Shown: positions 40,701 to 46,634 of the stretch, one piece after another
How positions within the stretch are numbered: the first letter of the stretch is position 1
Layout: the number at the start of each line of letters is the position of its first letter
DNA from: a virus
IMG/VR virus record: IMGVR_UViG_3300020178_000305
Span: 1-46,634 of that record
Direction: 5' to 3' (one strand)
DNA length: 46,634 nt
The notes under the pieces: model-generated
What the model saw: only the letters and a program-made list of their open reading frames with translations
The model's database searches: none
What the model was told of the DNA's origin: nothing
Made by a program: the position numbers and the translations under genes

Positions 40701-43700
40701 TGTTTGCCATATATGCCGCATGGTTATAATATGTAAACGTTGAAACTTGTTCTGATAGTGCTCCGTTATTACACACAATACCATAACCTAAATCGTTAAC
40801 CTGTGTGTAGTCGTTTGCTAACATTGAAGTATTACCAGCGGATTGTAATACAATATCTGTAAAGTCTGCAAAAGTAAATCCTGCACCATCACCTGATGTT
40901 GGATTTAGGAATAATGTTGCAGTACCTGCCGCCTGGTCATAATTTGTAACAGCATCAACTTGATAACGTATACCTTGAATATAAAATGGACAAGGTGTTT
41001 CAGGACGTCGTTTTCTTAGTCCACTGCCAATACCGCTTGAAACATTAAGTGTAAACGGATCATCTTTAGAAAGTACAGTACACGTTAAGTTTGCTGTAAA
41101 TGCATCAATGTACATACCACCTCTAAATGCTTGCTCATTTTTACTCTTACTAAATGAACCACAAACCTGTACATAAGGTGATTTAATTAGAATTTGTCCA
41201 TCTGGATCAAGTACTTGAGCAAAGCCACCATGTCCTTGCATTGTTACGTTCATAATTCTGTTTGAATCATTCATCATAAACACATCAATGTCTTGGTTAT
41301 TTTTCGGTGGGTTATAATTTACATCAAACGCAAATTTAATACAGTCAACTAATCCTTCCATATTAGTTTGCGAGCCTGCCTCCGCTACTGAATCAGCAGT
41401 TGTATTCTGTGCAACATTTGATTGTAACGATGCTCCAAATGGAGTTTTAGTTAATACTGCCGCACCAACTGTTTTGATATAGTTAATAGCATCAACGGTT
41501 TCGTTTTCTTGTCCTGATACAGCACCTAAGTAGTATGCTGTTTGATTCGCCAACGATTCTGTTCTACCGCCTGTTTTTAAATCAAGTACAAGTCCGTCAA
41601 CAATAAGTCCAGTGTCTCTTCTACATTTTGACTCATTGTATCCAAGTGCCGGATAAGTTGTATTAATATATGCAATAATTTCTTCAACAATAAATTGTTT
41701 GTTTAACTGAATTAGTTTTGCCGCACCAAAGAACTCTCCGGGATTGCTAATACCGTTTGCGCCAACGTTAATTTCTTTAGTTGGATTTACTGTATAATGA
41801 TAACCATAACGTGGATCAATTAAGTCTGGAAGATTAGCAAGTCCGTTGGAAACAACATCAATAATTGAATCCATAAGTTCTTCTGCTTTAGTAGCAGTGC
41901 CGGCTTCTGCTTGATAAACTGTATCACGATATTGTGCTGTAATAACTTGTAATTCAGCAAAGTCAACTTGCGGAATAATATAGTCAACAACTAGGCTTTT
42001 TGTAAATTCAAGTGCCGCCGCAGTTTGTGCTTCCTGACCATTAATTAAACTCTGTGTACCTACATAATATTTTGCCGCGTTTTCGTAAGTTTTAGCATTA
42101 CCATTATATTTCAAATCGTGTGCAATACCGTCAAGGATAATGCCGGTGTCACGTTCACATTTTGCTTCGTTATATGTAAAGCCATCAAAAAGTGATCCCG
42201 GAGTTGCTGTAGCAATTTCATTAGCGATCCAAGCAATAGTTTCGTCTTTAACAAATTCTTTGTTACGATTAATAATTTCAACAGCATCTAAGTTTCCAGT
42301 TGGAATTAAATCAAGTCCGTCAAAGTTTGCATCTCTATAAAAATAAGTATTTGCCCACTTAGACTGTGATCCTCTATTCTTTGGTCTAATTAAACAACGT
42401 CTAAAGTCTGTTCCTTTAATTGAACAGTTTGCAGGAAGTTTAATTGGATAGTCTTCATAAAATGTTCCTGATTCAACATGAATACAAATTTGTTTTGTTA
42501 GTGCAAAGTTACCATATTCAAGTTCTTCACCATCAACAAATTGTCTTGGTTCAATTAAGAATATACGTAATATATCTTCGTTAGAACCTCTAGTATATTT
42601 TACAATTCTACCTAATGCACCTGAAGTTCTACCACGTATAATTTTTCCTGGAAGAATATCTACGTTAGATCCAATACCTTGGTCAACATAACCTTGGCCA
42701 CCGTTTGAAATATTAAGAGTAATTGTTGAACCTTCAACTAGTGCTGTTGTATTAAGTACACCTAATCCATTTTCGATAATGTTAGTTGTAACATCAATCT
42801 TTGCAAGAACAGCATTTCTAGTTGTAGAATTAACTATTTGTCCAGTATCAATAACTTGTTCGATTCCGTGTGTGTTTCTTACAGGAGTTACTGTACCATT
42901 TTGTAAAATAGTATTAATAATCAACTTACCGTAGTTAATACCAGCAAGTGTTTGTGATAATTGGGTAGTTCTTGCAATCTGTCCTGATACTGAGTTAAAA
43001 TATCTTTTACCTGCTTGGATAGCATGGAAGTTAGAATTTAATCCGTTTTCAATATCAATTGATAATCCTGCAACAATATAACCCATGTCGCGTTCGCATA
43101 ACTCTTGATTATATTGGAAGTCTGGATATGTTGCACTAACATATGCAACAATTTCTTTTTTAATAAAATCTAAGTTATCTAATAGTAGATTTCTTGCAGG
43201 TATACCATCTAAGTTTGATGAAGTAACATTCTGACTTGTGATAACTGAATTATTATCGCCTTCGTTATATGTTACTGTTTGTAAGTATGCACCTGGCTCT
43301 AATGGACTTGTTGAAATAATTTCTTCTGCTTTCTCAGCCGCTTTACCAACCGTTTTATAAGCAAATTGTAAACTACGTCCTTCTTTACCTACTGGTGAAA
43401 ATTCTTGCTCATCATCACCATTAGTTCTAACATATAAATCTACAATACTTGTAAAACTTGAATTGTCTACATAAAACTTTGTAGCCGCCTGTAAGTCATC
43501 AACATCATTGGGTGTACCACTACCTGATAAATTGCCTGGGTGGTCATGTAGATAAAGTGCGCCAGTCATGTCATCACCTTGTCTACGTACAGTAGCACTT
43601 CTTGGTAATGCTTCTGTACTTAGGTATGTTCCATACAATGCTGAATCATAATCAGCATCAACAAGTGAATGTGTGCCACCTGGATTTCCTGCTACACCTG

Positions 43701-44469
43701 CATTTGCTAAAATTCTATTTGTATCAGCAATAGCATCTGCTGGTGTCGGGTGTACACTTAATGTATTTGCATTTACATAACGTACATAATAAGTTGAATT
43801 CTCTAATAAGTTAGTTGCAGGTGTTCCGCCTGATGATACTTGATATTTAAAACCTTGTCCGTCAACACCATGATCGTATCCATGAGCAACAACAATTAAA
43901 TTATTGTTAGTAAAACTACCAATAGTTAAAGTGTACTCTGTTGCATCTACTGGAGCAGAACGCATTCTGTTTGCAACACCTTTTTGTTGGTATGCTATAT
44001 CGTTATATTTTTTATCAGGAACAAGATCGTGTACTTGAATATCTGATCCAGGATGTGTTGTATTAAAGTCAACCGCCGCTTGGTCTGATATAGGACCAAT
44101 GTTACCAAGGGTGTAGTTTCCTGAACCGTTTAGCCAGTTACCGATTGTAGGTTGTAAGTCTGAACTAATTGATCCACCGCTATTTGTAATAACAAGTTCG
44201 CTAGGGTCGGTGTTATCAATTAAAATACCTGGACCACCTACAACATTTTTCATTAATAGTTCCGAACCGCTATCATTCGAAACTGGAATTTTATTTGCGC
44301 CTAATTCATCTGGTGTATCTGATAGTGCTGTAAAACGGATTGTTCCACCTTGTCCAAACACTGCATACAGTTCTGAAAAGTTTTCATTTGTTTTGCTAAA
44401 TGCATCACGGATACTATCCCCAGTTCCGTCATTACCCTCAACACCTATATTAATAATCTTTTTTGGCAT
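37792..44469 (-). CDS. Giant fibre/adhesin protein, 2225 aa
   Basis: This is the largest gene in the window. It begins MPKKIINIGVEGNDGTGDSI then RDAFSKTNENFSELYAVF, the shared module. A middle part has three copies of a 60-70-residue unit centred on YNxxxCxRDxGxIxxGLxxD. The C-terminus (YADLAENYLADANYEIGSVV to GYGTVEAVVGRV) matches a recurrent phage fibre end reminiscent of self-cleaving fibre domains, though cleavage cannot be shown. Many beta-rich segments lie between. It should be a long side fibre or distal adhesin. The start has AGGGG upstream. No late element lies right before it, so it may be transcribed from the promoter at 44824-44831. Confidence 0.85.
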   Translation of the reverse strand: MPKKIINIGVEGNDGTGDSIRDAFSKTNENFSELYAVFGQGGTIRFTALSDTPDELGANKIPVSNDSGSELLMKNVVGGPGILIDNTDPSELVITNSGGSISSDLQPTIGNWLNGSGNYTLGNIGPISDQAAVDFNTTHPGSDIQVHDLVPDKKYNDIAYQQKGVANRMRSAPVDATEYTLTIGSFTNNNLIVVAHGYDHGVDGQGFKYQVSSGGTPATNLLENSTYYVRYVNANTLSVHPTPADAIADTNRILANAGVAGNPGGTHSLVDADYDSALYGTYLSTEALPRSATVRRQGDDMTGALYLHDHPGNLSGSGTPNDVDDLQAATKFYVDNSSFTSIVDLYVRTNGDDEQEFSPVGKEGRSLQFAYKTVGKAAEKAEEIISTSPLEPGAYLQTVTYNEGDNNSVITSQNVTSSNLDGIPARNLLLDNLDFIKKEIVAYVSATYPDFQYNQELCERDMGYIVAGLSIDIENGLNSNFHAIQAGKRYFNSVSGQIARTTQLSQTLAGINYGKLIINTILQNGTVTPVRNTHGIEQVIDTGQIVNSTTRNAVLAKIDVTTNIIENGLGVLNTTALVEGSTITLNISNGGQGYVDQGIGSNVDILPGKIIRGRTSGALGRIVKYTRGSNEDILRIFLIEPRQFVDGEELEYGNFALTKQICIHVESGTFYEDYPIKLPANCSIKGTDFRRCLIRPKNRGSQSKWANTYFYRDANFDGLDLIPTGNLDAVEIINRNKEFVKDETIAWIANEIATATPGSLFDGFTYNEAKCERDTGIILDGIAHDLKYNGNAKTYENAAKYYVGTQSLINGQEAQTAAALEFTKSLVVDYIIPQVDFAELQVITAQYRDTVYQAEAGTATKAEELMDSIIDVVSNGLANLPDLIDPRYGYHYTVNPTKEINVGANGISNPGEFFGAAKLIQLNKQFIVEEIIAYINTTYPALGYNESKCRRDTGLIVDGLVLDLKTGGRTESLANQTAYYLGAVSGQENETVDAINYIKTVGAAVLTKTPFGASLQSNVAQNTTADSVAEAGSQTNMEGLVDCIKFAFDVNYNPPKNNQDIDVFMMNDSNRIMNVTMQGHGGFAQVLDPDGQILIKSPYVQVCGSFSKSKNEQAFRGGMYIDAFTANLTCTVLSKDDPFTLNVSSGIGSGLRKRRPETPCPFYIQGIRYQVDAVTNYDQAAGTATLFLNPTSGDGAGFTFADFTDIVLQSAGNTSMLANDYTQVNDLGYGIVCNNGALSEQVSTFTYYNHAAYMANNGSQIRSLNGSNSNGNYGLVAAGSDPNEVIDQITLLDPMVQVARVYDDGVTYLNEAGKNIVYVYDVDFIPTNVSELEIDHGPTIGTVRYEVASIQKTEVTVPGASRNINVYKLNITGNEGLTAALAIHDKVQIRSLQNFIFDDLKQVAVIRPSTAIVFDEQDDFTYRTIAYGSADSVGNVLSGANQQLVTFDSNYDYIRLVVDQNNVAGTAFAGTGTTHGATVGDTAIAVTKLTEQSEINRLNNGDMLFAWDGKVHRILNYSDKVTYGIIEIEDKNNINDAGLGDAVVATGLQSSLQTATLTRTLRVGLDGGENAGLTVNISVCRATGHDFNDIGSGGFNTSNYPNKIYGAPQAPQQANEVQERDKGRVFYVSTDQDGFFRVGRFFTVDQGTGRVTFAASIALSNLDGIGFKRGVVITEFSSDDGMTDNAVDSAPTESAVRGYVDRRLGINKDSLSVTNPIGAGFIARDGSLSMEDNLNMASNKITALGDPGNEFDATNKRYVDARTPFGDSLMYGTGADGARNANDIIVWTGSEWDTATPTGYFEFTYNAVDKTVSTGIADGSIVNADVNTGAQIAQSKLNMNAAGVRSTAAGITQNNLGIAVFDSAVFSSNNGFISIDEGQLAITKLANIPDETVVGRAVGDSSDGDVSAIPFATIVNQGGTFTTSGAPSSIVKTHTDGSINVQALEIDSSRIIDTSGTTVNFSNPGSTLFLSSQTTGGGVTNNSMTGNLNIGASRATESTFQTNSSYAGENYVSADWMYSHFIEAPSEADGNGTGIAIGAGTGFSNADQIGFVTNGDQTLVVTNTALLPGTGDIYDLGSSSLKFNRVFAIETSAQANTALYADLAENYLADANYEIGSVVIFGGEQEITVTKLKDDRRVAGVVSEKPGYLMNAGAEGEFVTAIALQGRVPVNVVGIVKKGDLLVTASIPGYAIVNNDPKVGTVIGKALQAKDDPGYGTVEAVVGRV
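41585..43175 (-). repeat. Three copies of a 60-70-residue repeat inside the giant fibre gene
   Basis: Copies lie near 41590-41700, 42105-42260 and 43060-43175. Each encodes a helix ending in EEIIAY/DETIAW/KEIVAY, then YNESKCRRDTG, YNEAKCERDTG or YNQELCERDMG, then an I-x2-GL-x2-D segment. The DNA has diverged but the protein pattern is clear. It looks like tandem domain duplication within a fibre. Confidence 0.75.
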
Positions 44470-44477
44470 ATTGACCC

Positions 44478-44804
44478 CTAAAATCCTACGCTTTCACCAC
44501 AACCACAACTTGCCGTTGATGCTGGGTTTGTAATTGAGAAGTATGATCCAAATACTTCTTTTTTGTAATCAATAGTACTACCTACCAAGTACATAACGCT
44601 AGTTCCGTCTATTATAAACTTACCTTTTGGTAAATCTATAATTTCGTCTCCTGATTCGATACTATCATCTAGTGTCCAATCATACTTAAAACCAGCACAT
44701 CCACCGCCTTTAACTGCTAATCGAACTGCTTGTGTGCTATGTTCTTTTAGCATTTGCACCATTTGTTCTTTAGCGGAATCTGTTATCTTAACTAAGTCTG
44801 GCAT
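44478..44804 (-). CDS. A-type iron-sulfur carrier (HesB/IscA/ErpA family)
   Basis: The 108-aa protein has the three Cys of the family: GGGCAGFKY and the C-terminal CGCGESVGF. It carries or inserts Fe-S clusters. Related genes are known in marine phages, but it sits here together with a phage ferredoxin. A late-type element AATAAATA lies 19 nt upstream and AGAGGT precedes the ATG, so unlike most metabolic genes it has a late promoter. Confidence 0.92.
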   Translation of the reverse strand: MPDLVKITDSAKEQMVQMLKEHSTQAVRLAVKGGGCAGFKYDWTLDDSIESGDEIIDLPKGKFIIDGTSVMYLVGSTIDYKKEVFGSYFSITNPASTASCGCGESVGF

Positions 44805-44823
44805 ACTACTACCTCTTCTAATG

Positions 44824-44831
44824 TATTTATT
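44824..44831 (-). promoter_or_regulatory. Late-type promoter AATAAATA
   Basis: It lies 19 nt before the A-type Fe-S carrier gene and is divergent from the plus-strand element 28 bp away. It could also serve the giant fibre gene downstream. Confidence 0.6.
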
Positions 44832-44858
44832 AATATTTTTGCAAACCGAATGTAATTA

Positions 44859-44866
44859 TATAAATA
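44859..44866 (+). promoter_or_regulatory. Late promoter TATAAATA on the plus strand
   Basis: It lies 7 nt before the ATG of the zinc-ribbon gene with no SD. It is the only exact late consensus seen on this strand in a gap. Confidence 0.65.
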
Positions 44867-44873
44867 TTTGCGT

Positions 44874-45176
44874 ATGTTTTTAAGAATTGAAAAAGAATTA
44901 AAGTTTTATATCCGTCGATCTAAAAAGGGTAAAACACACCCGTATAAGCGTGAACGAACTATAGCGATATTTGAGTGTGACGATTGTCACCAAGAATTTA
45001 AACGTGATAAAGGAAAAATAGATCCTAAACGTTTAGATAATTCTTATAACCACGTGTGTCCAAACTGCGACCCTAAACGATTTGCACAAAAGAAAGGCGT
45101 CGAACAAAGACGCAGATTGAACACAACTGTGGATAGTTTGATTACGATTGACGAGATTATTCAGACTTCCAAATAG
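44874..45176 (+). CDS. Small zinc-ribbon protein, plus strand
   Basis: The 100-aa basic protein has CDDC and CPNC pairs about 30 residues apart (FECDDCHQEFKRDKG and HVCPNCDPKRFA), a four-Cys zinc-ribbon pattern, and an Arg/Lys-rich linker. It may bind nucleic acid. I chose ATG 44874 over a TTG six bases upstream. A TATAAATA element lies 7 nt before the ATG with no ribosome site, so a nearly leaderless late mRNA is predicted. Its 3' end overlaps the minus-strand 57-aa gene by 20 bp. Confidence 0.75.
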   Translation: MFLRIEKELKFYIRRSKKGKTHPYKRERTIAIFECDDCHQEFKRDKGKIDPKRLDNSYNHVCPNCDPKRFAQKKGVEQRRRLNTTVDSLITIDEIIQTSK

Positions 45177-45330
45177 TCCAAGCACCATATGCGATTGCCG
45201 CATAGGCTAGTAAACCTGCCAAAGGTTTTGCAATTAGTACTACAATACCTAATGCAATTAAAGCCGCACCGTCCCAAGAAGTTCTTTCTGTGAAACGATC
45301 TGAAACCCAAGATTTAAATTTATCTAACAT
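45157..45330 (-). CDS. Small membrane protein, 57 aa
   Basis: The frame begins MLDKFKSWVSDRFTERTSWD and continues with a Gly/Ala-rich hydrophobic stretch (GAALIALGIVVLIAKPLAGL) and LAYAAIAYGAW, ending in TIWKSE. It is probably a one- or two-helix membrane protein. The ribosome site AAAGGGAAA before ATG 45330 is strong, and the start follows the stop of the 82-aa gene by one base. Its last 20 bp lie opposite the end of the zinc-ribbon gene. Confidence 0.72.
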   Translation of the reverse strand: MLDKFKSWVSDRFTERTSWDGAALIALGIVVLIAKPLAGLLAYAAIAYGAWTIWKSE

Positions 45331-45331
45331 A

Positions 45332-45580
45332 TTATTTCCCTTTCATATGATTATGCAATTGATTAACTAGTTTATCTTTAGTTAATCTCTTGTCAAGTTC
45401 AACACCGTTTTCACGGCCTAACTCTTCCAACCCGGCTTTTGTTAACTTTTTTAACTCAGCCTTTGAAGGTACTTTTGTTGCTTGTTTCTGTGCTTCTTTT
45501 TTAGCAACATGGTCGGAAATTTTAGTAGGTTGAGAATCTTCCTCACCCATACCAAAAATTTTCTTTAAAAAACTAATCAT
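45332..45580 (-). CDS. Small basic protein with SAP-like C-terminus, 82 aa
   Basis: The N-terminus MISFLKKIFGMGEE is amphipathic. The C-terminal half (AELKKLTKAGLEELGRENGV then LTKDKLVNQLHNHMK) has the two-helix spacing of a SAP or Rho-N-like nucleic-acid-binding motif. This is a pattern reading, not a firm match. GGAG precedes the ATG. It is between the SOD gene and the 57-aa membrane protein gene, all coupled. Confidence 0.62.
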   Translation of the reverse strand: MISFLKKIFGMGEEDSQPTKISDHVAKKEAQKQATKVPSKAELKKLTKAGLEELGRENGVELDKRLTKDKLVNQLHNHMKGK

Positions 45581-45581
45581 T

Positions 45582-46130
45582 TTATTCTCCGTTTGTAAGT
45601 GTAATTATCCCACAAGCAAGTCTATCACCGGCATTTCCGGTTTTTAGCGATTCTTCATCTCCTCCCTTGCCGAGGTCATCTTCATCTTTATGAACTACTA
45701 CTGCTCTGCCAACAACACTTCTTTCACCGATTAAATCAATGCGTTCTGCTTTGATAGTAAACTCTGCGATCCCGTTCGAGTTTGCGGTAATGTTGCCTAG
45801 ATCTCCGACATGGCCTGATTTAAGATCGCCATGCTCCACGTTGTCGGGATTGTAATGACCTCCCGCACTTTCACAACCTTTGGATAGATCTCCAAATTCA
45901 TGAATATGAAATCCATGCTCTCCTTCACTTAACCCAGTTATTCGACCCTTTACAAGAGTGGCTGTGCCTGGTCCTTGCATAAAGAGTATTTTGCCTTTTA
46001 CTTCGTCTGAGTGGACTAGGTCCGCAACAGCAACTACAGGCGTGTCAGATTCTGACAACTGCTTTATACTTTCGCACTGACAAGTTCGAGAGCGTGTTCG
46101 TTCACAATTTTTGATTTGTTTAAATCGCAT
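45582..46130 (-). CDS. sodC: Cu/Zn superoxide dismutase
   Basis: The 182-aa protein has the signature [10 protein letters not shown] (Cu ligands H75 and H77), GGHYNP (H92), a zinc-region [14 protein letters not shown], and the closing [12 protein letters not shown]. The copper and zinc sites look complete, with Cys86 and the late Cys as the disulfide pair. It converts superoxide to peroxide. There is no signal peptide, unlike the usual periplasmic enzyme, and the first 35 residues are an extra basic/polar segment. That segment overlaps the end of the UV endonuclease gene, so the true start could lie further in. Confidence 0.92.
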   Translation of the reverse strand: MRFKQIKNCERTRSRTCQCESIKQLSESDTPVVAVADLVHSDEVKGKILFMQGPGTATLVKGRITGLSEGEHGFHIHEFGDLSKGCESAGGHYNPDNVEHGDLKSGHVGDLGNITANSNGIAEFTIKAERIDLIGERSVVGRAVVVHKDEDDLGKGGDEESLKTGNAGDRLACGIITLTNGE

Positions 46131-46634
46131 ACAGTATTTAGCCAGTGTTTATATAGTCTTGCACTAGCAAGGTTCTTGCATTTAGACTCTACCATAATAT
46201 CTGCGTAATCCCAGAATGACAATGCCCAGTCATTTACCGCATTGTTCCACATAAAGTCTGAATGTGCTCTTAGTTTTTGTTTCTTGTAGCCTTCTAATAA
46301 TAACATATCCATAGTAGGCTTCTTATTAGGATCGTGATCTATAAGCAGATCTTCACGTGATACTGAATAATGAATGACAGGACGAACACCACGCCAACTA
46401 TCTACTATGCGACTAAATCTATCGTCGGTTGGTAGAATGTATTCTCCACTAGCGACCCAGTGGTGGTGTATGTCAAGAACGAGTGCGACGTGGTTGGCAA
46501 GTTCCAGGCTGGCGTCGATGCCCCACGACATTTCGTCGTTCTCAATAGTAATACAGTTTCGTGCTTCTGGAGACAATCTTGGAAGGACGTTGATGATACC
46601 GGCTGGACCTTGTCTGCCTGAGATGTGGACGTTA
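46064..46634 (-). CDS. uvdE: UV damage endonuclease (UvdE/UVDE-like), 5' part beyond the window
   Basis: The open frame enters from the right edge and its start is not in the window. The visible 190 codons read as the C-terminal part of UvdE. They begin [13 protein letters not shown] and continue with [11 protein letters not shown] and [11 protein letters not shown], which match the metal-binding strands of this TIM-barrel family. UvdE nicks DNA next to UV photoproducts. A TTG at 46576 was considered as a start, but conserved sequence runs through it. The end overlaps the SOD gene by 67 bp. Confidence 0.85.
   Translation of the reverse strand, partial: NVHISGRQGPAGIINVLPRLSPEARNCITIENDEMSWGIDASLELANHVALVLDIHHHWVASGEYILPTDDRFSRIVDSWRGVRPVIHYSVSREDLLIDHDPNKKPTMDMLLLEGYKKQKLRAHSDFMWNNAVNDWALSFWDYADIMVESKCKNLASARLYKHWLNTVCDLNKSKIVNEHALELVSAKV

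Noticed and set aside
29221-44469. A diversity-generating retroelement acting on the fibre genes
   Set aside because: No reverse transcriptase gene and no template/variable repeat pair were seen in the window.
44868-44870. TTG as start of the zinc-ribbon gene
   Set aside because: It lies at the late element and before the expected +1, so ATG 44874 is preferred.
46128-46142. GCTAAATA close to the SOD start as a further leaderless promoter
   Set aside because: The gap is 4 nt rather than 5, and the element lies within the UV endonuclease coding sequence. It may be chance.
1-46634. tRNA genes, CRISPR arrays, insertion sequences, integrase or attachment sites
   Set aside because: Gaps were too short or lacked cloverleaf and repeat patterns, and no transposase or integrase protein was recognised.

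Overview
The window is 46.6 kb of a marine T4-like myovirus genome. It carries a T4-type replisome core: DNA polymerase gp43, sliding clamp gp45, clamp loader ATPase gp44 and a DexA-type exonuclease. It also has T4-type late promoters, a long fibre/adhesin cluster, and genes usual in ocean T4-like phages (phoH, mazG, thyX, a GroES-like co-chaperonin, peptide deformylase, 2OG-Fe(II) oxygenase, A-type Fe-S carrier). The DNA is AT-rich and the FdxA-type ferredoxin reads like an alphaproteobacterial protein. This fits a phage of a low-GC marine alphaproteobacterium such as SAR11. The host is an inference. I saw no tRNA, integrase, transposase or CRISPR.

Layout. About 60 genes are packed tightly and almost all lie on the minus strand, so transcription runs from high to low coordinates. 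Only phoH (22.4-23.1 kb) and a small zinc-ribbon gene (44.9-45.2 kb) are on the plus strand. From right to left: UV endonuclease and Cu/Zn superoxide dismutase (46.6-45.6 kb); small genes and an A-type Fe-S carrier (45.6-44.5 kb); the fibre/virion cluster with a 2225-aa protein, a subtilisin-like protease and an Ig-repeat protein (44.5-29.2 kb); a DnaE-like fragment, GroES-like protein and MazG (29.0-27.2 kb); the gp44 operon with ferredoxin, parvulin, 2OG oxygenase, ThyX and dCMP deaminase (27.1-23.1 kb); two late genes and a lysis cassette (22.2-18.9 kb); dnaJ-def-clpA (18.8-15.2 kb); a late block of probable head-associated proteins, several with enzyme domains (15.2-8.0 kb); the replication operon ending in gp43, exonuclease, cupin, an MBD4-like DNA glycosylase and an epimerase (7.1-0.85 kb); and the clamp gene gp45.

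Regulation can be read directly. Five near-consensus sigma70-type promoters (TTGACA/T, 17-nt spacer, -10 hexamer TATAAT, TATTAT or TAAAAT) precede the early genes. About fifteen NNTAAATA late-promoter elements precede virion and lysis genes. In both classes a subset of promoters sits so close to the start codon that the predicted +1 is the A of the ATG. These genes would make leaderless mRNAs. The gp44 promoter is built inside an intrinsic-terminator palindrome.

The most interesting points are: (i) the leaderless promoter/ATG fusions; (ii) a block of late proteins whose N-termini resemble T4 capsid-targeting sequences and which carry nucleotidyltransferase, HAD and ParB-like domains, suggesting enzymes packaged in the head; (iii) an MBD4-like mismatch glycosylase; (iv) a nested chain of lysis genes with a short second lipoprotein; and (v) a collar gene inserted at the end of the ParB-like gene, leaving a remnant of the old C-terminus.
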